A stretch of 64,000 nt of DNA from Bin87 sp026710825 (GTDB lineage Bacteria > Chloroflexota > Dehalococcoidia > Lucifugimonadales > UBA3495), in assembly GCA_965232815.1 (NCBI GenBank), contig OZ247427.1, positions 2,604,001 through 2,668,000 on the forward strand. The letters are read 5' to 3'. The notes below the pieces were generated by a model. That model did no database searches and was not told the DNA's origin. It saw only the letters and a list, made by a program, of their open reading frames with translations. Position numbers and translations under genes: made by a program. Within the stretch, counting starts at the first letter, position 1; the number at the start of each line of letters is the position of its first letter. Of the stretch, positions 25,385 to 34,080 are shown in pieces.

Positions 25385-28117
25385 TTGGGGCACCAATTCG
25401 GGTTCGCGGCCCGATTCGCGAGATTTCTGAGAGTCGGCGCCGCATTGAGCAACAGCAAGTCGGGCGTTTCGGAATCCCGAATCAGCAAAGCCGGTCTACA
25501 GCGGATGGCTATAGGCGTCGCCGGGCTATTGGCGCTCGCCGCGCTGTCGCTGGTCGCAGTCTCTCCCGGTACCTCGGGCGTCGTCGAAAACGTTGCCTCA
25601 GCACACACCCCAGCCTGTCCCAGTTCCTTACCCGCCACCGATGGCGAGACTTTCTGGACTGATTCCGACGGCAATCGCTGGTTCATAATTCGCCAGACCT
25701 CTGGTTCAGGGCACACGACAGTACAAGCTTACGTCGCCTCCACTGCATACGATGCGGGATACATCCCCAGTTCACCTCACGAAACCTGCGTGTTGAAGGT
25801 GCGCGGGCCCGACGATGATGCGGACCTCGATCCACCCGTCCAGATATTCTTCCCCAACGATGACAATGATGACGACGATTTGTCGAGCAGCAGTACTGAA
25901 ACGACGCCGACGCCGTCCGCATCATTCTCGTTGTCCGAATCCTCGGACGGTTCGGAGGGTTCAGAGGGCTCGGAAGGTTCGGAAACGACCGGCCTGGCCA
26001 CCATTGGATTAGCCTGGTTCGCCTATTACGGCACGGAACTCACGATCGCCGTCGCCCTGTCCGACCTCACGGCCGATTCCGACGCGGATACCGTGGACTA
26101 CCTTTACCGCGTTGTGGTGAAACAGGGCACCATAATCGACGAGCTGTGTCAGGGTTCCGGGATGAACGACATCCTTGAGCTGAAGACCAACACCGGTTCG
26201 TCGATTCAAACGGCAACCATCCCCGGTACCTGTCCGGTGGGTACCTACAGCATTGAGGTGACCCTGGGGGCCGGCGACGATACCGATCTGTCCGATCCGA
26301 TTTCGGAGGGTACCGGGTTCCTGGTGATCGGAGCTCAACCCGGATCGCAGTCCGGCCAGGGAGGCAATGGCGGCAGCAACGGTGCGAACGGCGGGCAGAA
26401 CAACAACGGCGGGCAGAACAACAACGGCGGGCAGAACAACAACGGCGGGCAGAACAACAACGGCGGGCAGAACAACAACGGCGGGCAGAACAACAACGGC
26501 GGGCAGAACAACAACGGCGGGCAGAACAACAACGGCGGGCAGAACAACAACGGCGGGCAGAACAACAACGGCGGGCAGAACAACAACGGCGGGCAGAACA
26601 ACAACGGCGGGCAGAACAACAACGGCGGGCAGAACAACAACGGCGGGCAGAACAACAACGGCGGGCAGAACAACAACGGCGGCCAGAGCAACAACGGCGG
26701 CCAGAGCAACAACGGCGGCCAGAACAACAACGGCGGGCAGAACAACAACGGCGGCCAGAGCAACAACGGCGGCCAGAACAACAACGGCGGCCAGAACAAC
26801 AACGGCGGCCAGAGCAACAACGGCGGCCAGAGCAACAACGGCGGCCAGAGCAACAACGGCGGCCAGAATAACAACGGCGGCCAGAATAACAACGGCGGCC
26901 AGAATAACAATGGTGGGAGCCAAGGCAGTCAGACCGAAACAATAACAACGACCATGATTATCAGCGAGTGTGGAGATGCCGACCGCGGAAGCACGGGTAC
27001 GCCGGGTACCCCAGTTGTTCCCACCCTGGCGCTCACGCAGGACACAACCATGGTGGGAGTGCAGTGGATTGCTCCCAGTAACGGCGGTTCCGAGATTCTC
27101 GGCTACTCCGTCATGGTGACGCCGCAAGGCGGGACTGCCGCCGAACACGAGGCTGGCGGAGTCAGCGAAATCATTACCGGTCTGGACGCCGGTAACACCT
27201 ACGAATTCAACGTCTCGGCGTGCAACTCCGTGGGATTCGGACCTTGGTCGCCTGGAAAATTACTTTTCACCGCCGGTACCGAGAGCACAACGGGTGGCAA
27301 CACCGTCGGCAACACCAACAACTGGTGCGGGATTGCGGCGGCAGGAAGCACCGGCACGCCCAGCACGCCTGACGCACCGACCGTTACCACTACCACCGAC
27401 ACCACCATCACCGTTACATGGACGGCGCCGGACAACGACGGAGGATCGCAGATCAAGATGTACGCCGTGCAGTGGACGCCCTCCGGCGGGACTGCCCAGA
27501 TGGAGAAGGTGATGAGCGCCACCACCTTTACGCATACCATAACCGGTCTGGCATCCGGCACCTCCCACTTGATTGAGGTTGCGGCATGCAACGTGGTCGG
27601 CATGAGCGCGTGGTCCAGCTCGGCCAGCACCCAGACCACGGGCACACGACAAAACACTCCGCAAAATGACGGCCAGGGAAACAATGACCAAGTTTCAAAC
27701 ACCGAGAGTATTACCGACACCGAGGACGTCGTCACCACCACAGACTCCGAGGACCCCAACGACTACCGCGCAATAGTCAACCGTAGGTGTGGCTCCGGAG
27801 AGTGGGACGGGCACACTCATACCAACGACTCGACTTACTGGGGCGGCACCGTGGGTTGCTTGGACGCAAATCTGATCGACAGTATTGACGATATCGATCC
27901 GGGCACTGCCGGATCACAACATGGGAGAATGTGGACCAGTGTTGGGTGGAGTGATCACAAGCATTATTCTCAAGATGCGAATGGCAACTGGGTCATCGTC
28001 TCGGACATTTACGATCACGACGGCGACGGCAATCCGGATAACAACAGTTGCAACGCTTTCCACATCGCCGCACACGCAGGGGATGGCGTGAAAATCAAAC
28101 CCGGATGCGGGCCGTAG
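25385..28117 (+). CDS. Secreted low-complexity (GGQNNN)n protein with fn3 domains
   Basis: 910 residues from a TTG start that follows GAGG by 9 nt (an ATG at 25505 would start just before the hydrophobic segment). A signal sequence (IGVAGLLALAALSLVAV) is followed by a Cys-containing domain, an acidic stretch (DDNDDDDLSSSS, then repeated GSEG), and an immunoglobulin-like segment. About residues 335-510 are 29 copies of GGQNNN or GGQSNN. Two fibronectin type III domains follow (each ending VSACNSVGFGPWS or VAACNVVGMSAWS), then a His-rich C-terminal domain (WDGHTHTNDSTYWGG, SDHKHYSQD) with an acidic DHDGDGNPDNN calcium-type loop. It is probably an extracellular matrix or surface protein. A terminator follows at 28178. 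Confidence 0.85.
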   Translation: MGHQFGFAARFARFLRVGAALSNSKSGVSESRISKAGLQRMAIGVAGLLALAALSLVAVSPGTSGVVENVASAHTPACPSSLPATDGETFWTDSDGNRWFIIRQTSGSGHTTVQAYVASTAYDAGYIPSSPHETCVLKVRGPDDDADLDPPVQIFFPNDDNDDDDLSSSSTETTPTPSASFSLSESSDGSEGSEGSEGSETTGLATIGLAWFAYYGTELTIAVALSDLTADSDADTVDYLYRVVVKQGTIIDELCQGSGMNDILELKTNTGSSIQTATIPGTCPVGTYSIEVTLGAGDDTDLSDPISEGTGFLVIGAQPGSQSGQGGNGGSNGANGGQNNNGGQNNNGGQNNNGGQNNNGGQNNNGGQNNNGGQNNNGGQNNNGGQNNNGGQNNNGGQNNNGGQNNNGGQNNNGGQNNNGGQNNNGGQNNNGGQSNNGGQSNNGGQNNNGGQNNNGGQSNNGGQNNNGGQNNNGGQSNNGGQSNNGGQSNNGGQNNNGGQNNNGGQNNNGGSQGSQTETITTTMIISECGDADRGSTGTPGTPVVPTLALTQDTTMVGVQWIAPSNGGSEILGYSVMVTPQGGTAAEHEAGGVSEIITGLDAGNTYEFNVSACNSVGFGPWSPGKLLFTAGTESTTGGNTVGNTNNWCGIAAAGSTGTPSTPDAPTVTTTTDTTITVTWTAPDNDGGSQIKMYAVQWTPSGGTAQMEKVMSATTFTHTITGLASGTSHLIEVAACNVVGMSAWSSSASTQTTGTRQNTPQNDGQGNNDQVSNTESITDTEDVVTTTDSEDPNDYRAIVNRRCGSGEWDGHTHTNDSTYWGGTVGCLDANLIDSIDDIDPGTAGSQHGRMWTSVGWSDHKHYSQDANGNWVIVSDIYDHDGDGNPDNNSCNAFHIAAHAGDGVKIKPGCGP
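26390..26911 (+). repeat. 29-unit tandem repeat, 18 bp (minisatellite)
   Basis: 522 bp of an 18-bp unit GGCGGGCAGAACAACAAC, encoding Gly-Gly-Gln-Asn-Asn-Asn, without any frame break. The first 16 units carry the same GGG codon and AAC triplets; units 17-29 change to GGC and some to AGC (Ser) or AAT. The gradient from uniform to mixed suggests recent copy-number expansion at the 5' side. Length changes in steps of six residues leave the reading frame intact. Confidence 0.98.
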
Positions 28118-28177
28118 CGGACTACGCAGTATGCTGCCCGCGTCCCAGCACCAGGGAATTCGCATTGCCAAACTCGA

Positions 28178-28205
28178 CCCTCCCGCCGAACGCGGGAGGG
28201 TTTTT
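28178..28205 (+). terminator. Rho-independent terminator
   Basis: CCCTCCCGC, loop CGAAC, GCGGGAGGG, then TTTTT: a perfect 9-bp stem with T run 60 bp after the repeat-protein gene. Confidence 0.9.
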
Positions 28206-28383
28206 CATCTCTACTGCATACGGGTGGATCGCGATCGAAAGGCTGAGCCGGATTTTCACCAATATCCGCCCGTCGGATTGTTGAATATGGCGCCCGGGTT
28301 GGCGATTATGTTAATCACCCAGTCTCTGCGCGGCCCTTCCCGTAGCAAACGATCCGGTGGTTCGCAGATCAACGAGGTTCATC

Positions 28384-29280
28384 ATGCCGACAATTAGCTT
28401 ACGAAGTGCGGCCGGAGTCGCGATTTTGGCGGCGTTGGCCCTCCTGTCGTGGTTCGCAACAGGGTGCGGCGGCGATGAGGAACGGGCGGACAACGAGCAG
28501 AGCGTCGCAGCGACGATTGATGCCGTGGTGGCTGAGGTCTCAGCCACTCGTGATGCCGAAAGCCCAGGGGCCAGTCCAACCGCTGACGCTACTGTTTCAC
28601 CCACGTTACCCGCCACGCCCATCGTCGTACCCACGTTTGGCCTGAGCGCCGGGACCAACTCCGAACCTGAATCAAGTGCGCCCGCGGGGCCGAAACCGCT
28701 TGCGCCCCTACCGATCTCAGATCCGGGGTCGCTGTTGTCCAGCGTGTCGGATGCAGAGAGGGCGTGCCTGTCCGAGAACGTGCCCGCTGAGCGTTTGGCG
28801 GATCTGATGGACTCGCCGGAATCCCATACCGCTGAGGAGCGTCAGGCCGTGATCGGTTGCCTCGAAGAAGACACGGCCTTGCGCCTCTTTCTGACTCCCG
28901 TATTGAGTGCTGCGGGAACGTTGAGCGCCGAGTCTTCAGAATGCCTGCGCACCGGATTTGGGGGCACGAACGTGGGGGCGTTGATGTCAGCAGCCGCCGG
29001 CGAACCCGGGGGCGCCGCCGACCCGGAAGCGGCGGCCGCCACCGCCATGGTCAGCTTCATGGTTTCATTGTCGTGCCTGAATGAGGACGAATTCGCAATC
29101 GCCGGTCCCGCATTGGGAGTCTCTCCCGAGGAATACGACAACTTCCAATGCGTGTTGGAACACGTTGGCGGACCGGAACGGATGGCGCAAATGCTGGATT
29201 CGGGCCCGGGTTTTCCCGCCCCGTTATTCGACGCCGCATTCGCCTGCCAGGTCCAGGTATCAGGCGCTCCCCCTAGCTGA
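28384..29280 (+). CDS. Lipoprotein of unknown function
   Basis: 298 residues. The ATG at 28384 follows ACGAGG; a signal peptide ends in a lipobox-like ATGC (Cys near residue 28), so lipid attachment outside the membrane is expected. A Ser/Thr/Pro/Ala-rich linker covers about residues 45-115. The rest is a helical domain with repeated Cys-containing helices (RACLSENVPAERLADLM, AVIGCLEED, ECLRTGFGG, LSCLNEDEFA, FQCVLEHVGG), each with one Cys, resembling two or three copies of a short alpha-helical unit that may form disulfides. No known family recognised. Confidence 0.7.
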   Translation: MPTISLRSAAGVAILAALALLSWFATGCGGDEERADNEQSVAATIDAVVAEVSATRDAESPGASPTADATVSPTLPATPIVVPTFGLSAGTNSEPESSAPAGPKPLAPLPISDPGSLLSSVSDAERACLSENVPAERLADLMDSPESHTAEERQAVIGCLEEDTALRLFLTPVLSAAGTLSAESSECLRTGFGGTNVGALMSAAAGEPGGAADPEAAAATAMVSFMVSLSCLNEDEFAIAGPALGVSPEEYDNFQCVLEHVGGPERMAQMLDSGPGFPAPLFDAAFACQVQVSGAPPS

Positions 29281-29376
29281 TGGCGGACCGCCAATCCTAA
29301 AGGGCGGTGTGGCAGGATGGTTTCCTGGTTGTCCGCTCCGATTGATCGCAGGCCCAGGCCGTACCGCCGATTGGCG

Positions 29377-29694
29377 TCAGGGCTCGCAGCCTCTTTTCTC
29401 CAAGTCTTTTTCGAGGCCATCGAGGCCTTTGTCCAATTTCTGCAATTTGGACATAGCCTCGCCGGGCTCGTAGTCGTTGTACGGCATTTCGCCGACCGAG
29501 TACTCCTCGGCGAACTCTCCGGCCAACTCACGACATTCCGCCTCGGGGGAGAAGCTAGCTATTATCATTAGCTCTTGCGCCCGAGGAACCACCTCGTCTG
29601 CCTTGGCTGCGACGTCCTCTTCGGTTGGGTCAGAACAACCAAGCAGGGCAATAAGAACCAGGCTGATTATGGGGGTAAACAGTATCGTCTTCAC
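29377..29694 (-). CDS. Small lipoprotein, unknown function
   Basis: 105 residues with a clear lipoprotein signal (LIALLGCSDP; Cys near residue 20), followed by a short, acidic, mostly helical domain (EDVAAKADEVVPRAQELM, LDKGLDGLEKDLEKRGC) with a second and third Cys. It lies convergent to the preceding lipoprotein gene and about 60 bp from the carbonic anhydrase on the same strand. Function unknown. Confidence 0.7.
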   Translation of the reverse strand: MKTILFTPIISLVLIALLGCSDPTEEDVAAKADEVVPRAQELMIIASFSPEAECRELAGEFAEEYSVGEMPYNDYEPGEAMSKLQKLDKGLDGLEKDLEKRGCEP

Positions 29695-29757
29695 GAAATC
29701 GCATCCGCTCTACTGCGTATTATCGGGCGATGTGAGGGTGAGTAATGCCGCAACCGT

Positions 29758-30447
29758 TCACCCGGCGATTGCGGAGATCGCGCGCGCGCCTATTTCCTGT
29801 ACCGGCCGGTTGTTGGGACCTCCGGTTATACGCTGGAGGCGGTCGACCTGTTCCTGCGACACTGTTCCCACGGATTGCATGACGATCCAGCGGACCCCTT
29901 CCGAACAGGGCGGCGTGGTCAGCGAACCGGCGTAGCCGAAATAATCCCGTGCTCCGGGGATGTAGGCTGACGCTGCGGGACCATCCGACAACGCATTGGT
30001 CGAATCGGTTTCGGGCGCGGCGTCCAGCAAATCCTGCACCAGCGGACTTGCCGCGCCCAACCTGAACAGCAGGCCCACCACCGCGAGGTTGCCGCTGGAA
30101 TCCTGATGCACGAGGTGCAGCTCGGCGGCGAACTGCTCGCCATCCAACTCGTGCTCCCCCGGCGAGTGGTAGTGGACACCCTGCAATGTGTAGGCTTCGC
30201 TGCCGACTTCCAGGATATTTCCCGGTTCGAAGTCGAGGTACACCGTGTGCCCGTTGTTTCGCGCGGCGACCGCCTTTCCCGGGTACGAAAAATGTAATTC
30301 CGCACCGTCGCCGCTTTCATATCCAACGATATTGACCGGCGATTGCTCAACTCCTTCCGAGCAGGGCCGGTACTCATCGGACAAGCAGCCCCAGTGTTCA
30401 GGGCCCTCCGATCCGGAATATCCCCAATGGACGGATTGAGTAGCCAT
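29758..30447 (-). CDS. Alpha-class carbonic anhydrase
   Basis: 229 residues; interconverts CO2 and bicarbonate. The fold markers are HWGYSG at the N-terminus, EQSPVNI (residues 34-40), the zinc ligands in VHYHSPGEH (His92, His94) and AELHLVH (His111), and the TTPPCSEGV segment near the active-site threonine. Two Cys near residues 21 and 29 and one in the TTPPC motif could form the usual disulfide. Bacterial alpha enzymes are normally exported, but no signal peptide precedes the fold here: the protein starts MATQSVHWGYSG. It ends 11 bp... upstream of it lies the 160-residue unknown gene on the same strand, so the two may be co-transcribed. Confidence 0.92.
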   Translation of the reverse strand: MATQSVHWGYSGSEGPEHWGCLSDEYRPCSEGVEQSPVNIVGYESGDGAELHFSYPGKAVAARNNGHTVYLDFEPGNILEVGSEAYTLQGVHYHSPGEHELDGEQFAAELHLVHQDSSGNLAVVGLLFRLGAASPLVQDLLDAAPETDSTNALSDGPAASAYIPGARDYFGYAGSLTTPPCSEGVRWIVMQSVGTVSQEQVDRLQRITGGPNNRPVQEIGARAISAIAG

Positions 30448-30458
30448 CGGTCTGACCT

Positions 30459-30941
30459 CTATGCCTCGCCCGCGGTCGACAGGGTTCGTGTGGCCGCTTC
30501 CTGCAGCGCCTCCACATCGACAGTCGCCCGAAGTTCGCCGGCGTCGTCCTGTCCGAAACTTTCCTCCACGCGGAATTCCTCGATCAGGGCAGCGATGGTA
30601 TCCGCCCTTTTTGAGTCCGACACGTTGGCTAGGTCCGACAGATTACCCGCAGCGAGATGCCGGTTGATCTCCGCGGTCAGCAACTCATCCTCCACGACCC
30701 TCCGCTGGATCATCCCGATGTTCTGGAGGTTTCGGCCCAGGTAACACCCGCCGAACTGCATGATCTCGCACTCACGCCCCTCCAGCCCTTCGATCTCAGC
30801 GAACCAATGATAACGGGGTTCCAGTTCGTGCTCTCCCAGGTAGTCGCGGACCTTTTGGTCCTCGGCGGCGGGGTCCGACGGATCGAATACCAGCTTGACG
30901 GTGTGCATCATCAATCCGGCAGGTTCTACGGTGATGTACAT
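30459..30941 (-). CDS. Unknown protein, 160 residues
   Basis: Cytosolic, acidic protein, not recognised. The N-terminal half looks like an alpha/beta fold (YITVEPAGLMMHTVKLVFDPSD, RYHWFAEIEGLEGRECEIMQFGGCYLG). The second half is helical (EDELLTAEINRHLAAGNLSDLANVSDSKRADTIAALIEEF). Its stop lies about 11 bp from the carbonic anhydrase ATG, so they probably form an operon, with this gene first. No motif indicates catalysis. Confidence 0.65.
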   Translation of the reverse strand: MYITVEPAGLMMHTVKLVFDPSDPAAEDQKVRDYLGEHELEPRYHWFAEIEGLEGRECEIMQFGGCYLGRNLQNIGMIQRRVVEDELLTAEINRHLAAGNLSDLANVSDSKRADTIAALIEEFRVEESFGQDDAGELRATVDVEALQEAATRTLSTAGEA

Positions 30942-30999
30942 GGTTCGCCTCCCTGGCGCATCCGCAGCGAATCCTTGTTAACGATGGAGGTGAGCGAGA

Positions 31000-32052
31000 C
31001 TAGCCTTCGACTGCTCGGATGATCCGGTCCACATTCTCCGGTCCCGGCGCGACATCTTTGCTGTCCACCAAGCGCATAGCCTCGACAATGGCGTCATGGT
31101 ACGGAGTGGCTACGCCGGTCTCGCGGCCCTTCTCGCAAATCAGCCCGTTCATGAAGTCCACCTCGGACTTGCGGCCCTTGTGCACGTCCTGAGCCATGGA
31201 GGCCAACCAGTTGACGCGGCCCCCAGCTTCTGAGAGTTTCCCGTCGAGGTCCTCGAAAACATCGCCCCGGTCGGCTTCGGCCCAAGTTTCGGCCGGCGTC
31301 CCGTTGATGCCCACGACCTTTAGGCCTTGCGCCAATCCGACCTGCGCACCCTCCTTCGCCAGGTTGATGCGGATCCGGCGGATCCGGGCGTCGCCGGCCA
31401 TCTCCTGGCTGCCCAGTTGGCTCATCGCCGAGATGGCGTTGCCCATGCCGTTCTGGCACAGCTTGGCCCAGCGCTCGCCCGGGAGGTTGTCGGTGGCGTA
31501 TGCAGCGTCGATGTGGTCCAGCTTGGCGGCCAGCGCCTCTGACCGCGCAGTAATGGCCCCCGTGAATTCGCCGACCCGGAACACGGTGTGGCCGTGGTCA
31601 CGACCCGGGGCGCCACCGCGGTTCACGTGCGCCGGTTCCCAAAGCGCCACCTCAATGTGCGAGGCAATGCAGCCCAACTGCCGCTCATGACCGACAATAT
31701 TGGCTATGGTCGGGTCGTTCCAGCAGTTCTGAATCGAAACAAACGCCCCGTCGTCCTTCACATAACGCTTGATGAAATGGGTGGCCCATTCCGTGTCGTA
31801 TGACTTCACGGTGATGAACGCGTAGTCAAACGGCTCGGTGATGTTCTGGGCATCCGTCAGGTGCATGGCGTTGACCGGCACGGTGAAATCGCCCTGGCTG
31901 CCGCTGGCCCGCAACCCCTCCGCGCGCATCTTCTCAACGTGATCGGGCCACATGTCAATGAAAGTGATGTCGTCCTCTCCGGCCTGTACCAGGAACGCTC
32001 CGACGTAGCTGCCGACGGCTCCCGGCCCCATGATCGCGATGCGGTCTCCCAT
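31000..32052 (-). CDS. Ketopantoate reductase family (ApbA/PanE-like)
   Basis: NADP-dependent reductase of 350 residues. The Rossmann motif IMGPGAVGSYVGAF opens the protein; the catalytic Lys and Asn region is ITVKSYDTEWA near residue 85, and ERWAKLCQNGMGNAISAMS near residue 200 matches the second-domain signature (K and N residues). True PanE makes pantoate from ketopantoate for CoA synthesis, but this subfamily also includes catabolic beta-hydroxyacid reductases, and no pan gene is near. The ATG at 32052 follows GGAGAT; the frame is open further upstream but that part is not protein-like. It follows serA on the same strand with a terminator between them. Confidence 0.82.
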   Translation of the reverse strand: MGDRIAIMGPGAVGSYVGAFLVQAGEDDITFIDMWPDHVEKMRAEGLRASGSQGDFTVPVNAMHLTDAQNITEPFDYAFITVKSYDTEWATHFIKRYVKDDGAFVSIQNCWNDPTIANIVGHERQLGCIASHIEVALWEPAHVNRGGAPGRDHGHTVFRVGEFTGAITARSEALAAKLDHIDAAYATDNLPGERWAKLCQNGMGNAISAMSQLGSQEMAGDARIRRIRINLAKEGAQVGLAQGLKVVGINGTPAETWAEADRGDVFEDLDGKLSEAGGRVNWLASMAQDVHKGRKSEVDFMNGLICEKGRETGVATPYHDAIVEAMRLVDSKDVAPGPENVDRIIRAVEG

Positions 32053-32215
32053 GATGTCATCTCCGATGTTAGTGCAATGTGTTCGTTCGCATTTTTGCAG
32101 GGCAAGCGGGATTTGTCCAATCTGGGATCGCGTACCCCAGTAAAGGGCTGATGAGTCTGCCCGGTGCATTGCCACGGGCGCTGAGTTTTGTTTACTGGTT
32201 GACGCAAATAAACAA

Positions 32216-32246
32216 CGCTGCGGCAAGGTAAAACCGAGCCGCAGCG
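32216..32246 (-). terminator. Terminator between serA and the reductase gene
   Basis: Minus-strand stem CGCTGCGGC / GCCGCAGCG (9 bp, perfect) with a 13-nt loop, followed by GTTGTTTATTT. It is placed 32 bp after the serA stop. Confidence 0.75.
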
Positions 32247-32277
32247 TCCACATTTTCGCCGATTCACTGGGATGTGA

Positions 32278-33855
32278 TCACATCGCCACCACCCGCGCGT
32301 CATCCACCTGTGGCAGCGCCTTGATCGCGTCCAACGCGTCGGGGGACACCGGGTCGTCCAGCCCCAGCACCATCATGGCCTGGCCGCGTGGCGCGATGCG
32401 TCCGACCTCCATGAAACTGATGTTGACGTTGTGCTGGCCGGCGACCGTTCCAACCGCGCCGACCACGCCCGGCTGGTCCTGGTTGTCCACGAACATCAGG
32501 TACGGCACCGACGGCGCAACGTCCATCCAATATTCGTTGACCCGTACCAAGTGCGGCTCGTCCCGTAGAGAAGTGCCGGCCACCGTGATGTCGTCTCCGG
32601 TGGTATGCAGCGTCGCGGTGAACAGGCTGGCATACTCCCGACTGTCCGCAGAAGTCTGCTCGGTGATCTGCAGTCCGCGCTGTTGCGCCAGCACCGGCGC
32701 GTTGATCATGTTGACCGCCTCGCCGCTCACCTGGCCGAGCAGGCCCACCAGCGCCGACGCTTTCAGGATGGCCGTGTTGTGCTCGGCGATCTCCCCTTGA
32801 TAGCCCAAGGTGATGCCCACGAACTGCCCGCGTGCCATGCTGGTCATCAGACGCCCGACCATTGACGCCACCGGGACGTACGGAGCCAGGATGGCGTGAA
32901 CCTCGGGTGAGACGAACGGGGCGTTGACGGTGTTTCGGGCCGGTTTGCCGTCCAGCACCGCAATTACCTGCTCGGCGGCCTCGATGGCGACCTCGCGCTG
33001 CGCCTCCTGCGTGGACGCCCCGAGGTGGGGAGTCGCAACCAACCGCGGATGCCGGAGGAGTGGGAGGTCTCCCGGCGGTTCGTTGGTGAACACGTCCAAC
33101 GCTACGCCCGCCAATTGCTCGTTTTCCAGCGCTTCCAGCACCGCGTCCTCGTCGATCAGTTCGCCTCGGGCGACGTTGATCAGGCGTGCACCCGGCTTCA
33201 TCTTGGCCAACTGCGGGGCGGAAATCAGTTTCGCAGTGCCGGCGGTCAGTGGAGTGTGCAGCGTGATGAAGTCGGCTTGGGGCAACAATTCGTCCATGGA
33301 CATGACCTCCACTCCCATGCGGGAGGCGAAGTCAGGAGCGACGAACGGGTCGAACGCGATCAGCCTCATCCCGAAGCTCGCCGCACGGCGCGCCACCTCA
33401 GAGCCCACGCGTCCCAGCCCGACGATACCCAGCGTCTTGTTGCGCACTTCGATGCCCATGAACGCGGACCGTTGCCACTGCCCATCCTTCATCGATGCGT
33501 AGGCTTGCGGGACGTTTCGCGCCAACGCCAGCATCAGGGCCACCGTATGCTCTGCGGCGGCCACGGTGTTGCCGATGGGCGCGTTCACCACGGCGACACC
33601 GGCGCGGGTCGCAGCATCCAGGTCGATGTTATCGACTCCGATGCCCGCGCGGGCGACCACTTGGAGATTGCCGCCGGCGGCAATCACCGGTTCGGTTACC
33701 CTGGTCTCGCTGCGCACGACCAGCGCGTCGTACTCGGGTATGGTGGCGATGAGTTCATCGGGTGAGAGGCCGCGCTTGATGTCAACGCTGACGTGCTTCT
33801 GCAGCAGTTCGACACCTTCGGCGGCTACGTTGTCGGTAATCAGTACTTTGGGCAT
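32278..33855 (-). CDS. serA: D-3-phosphoglycerate dehydrogenase
   Basis: First enzyme of serine synthesis, oxidising 3-phosphoglycerate with NAD. 525 residues, the long form. Substrate domain: VLITDNVAAEGVELLQ and VVRSETRV. NAD domain about 100-290: GIVGLGRVGSEVARRA, VARGELIDEDAVLEAL (catalytic Arg), GVALDVF (Glu region TNEPPGDLPLL) and TPHLGASTQEAQ (catalytic His). An allosteric-substrate-binding domain follows, and a C-terminal ACT domain (PYLMFVDNQDQPGVVGAVG, HNVNISFMEVGR) that usually senses serine. It stands divergent from the flavin oxidoreductase gene at 34081. No other serine gene is adjacent. Confidence 0.95.
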   Translation of the reverse strand: MPKVLITDNVAAEGVELLQKHVSVDIKRGLSPDELIATIPEYDALVVRSETRVTEPVIAAGGNLQVVARAGIGVDNIDLDAATRAGVAVVNAPIGNTVAAAEHTVALMLALARNVPQAYASMKDGQWQRSAFMGIEVRNKTLGIVGLGRVGSEVARRAASFGMRLIAFDPFVAPDFASRMGVEVMSMDELLPQADFITLHTPLTAGTAKLISAPQLAKMKPGARLINVARGELIDEDAVLEALENEQLAGVALDVFTNEPPGDLPLLRHPRLVATPHLGASTQEAQREVAIEAAEQVIAVLDGKPARNTVNAPFVSPEVHAILAPYVPVASMVGRLMTSMARGQFVGITLGYQGEIAEHNTAILKASALVGLLGQVSGEAVNMINAPVLAQQRGLQITEQTSADSREYASLFTATLHTTGDDITVAGTSLRDEPHLVRVNEYWMDVAPSVPYLMFVDNQDQPGVVGAVGTVAGQHNVNISFMEVGRIAPRGQAMMVLGLDDPVSPDALDAIKALPQVDDARVVAM

Positions 33856-34080
33856 AAAAAATCAGCCTCCTCCAATCTGGGACCCGATCGGCCGGACGCT
33901 GGTAAAACGTTGTGCAAGGGCTACCGCTTGCGGCTCACGATACGGGACGAAATGACAGTCTTTGCCTGCGATGGTAGCATGACAATACTATCACAAACCT
34001 GCTCGATTGTCAGCCGCGCCCCCCCCGTGTATGGGGTGGCATCCGTACCAAATACCCCCGCATTTTCGGAGGCGATTCCC

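Noticed and set aside
26390..26911. Possible CRISPR array
   Set aside because: The units are directly abutting with no spacers, and encode a continuous peptide inside a gene.
26009..27148. Long open frames on both strands across the 18-bp repeat
   Set aside because: An 18-bp repeat has no stop in several frames by construction. Only the plus-strand frame has a signal sequence and domains on both sides.
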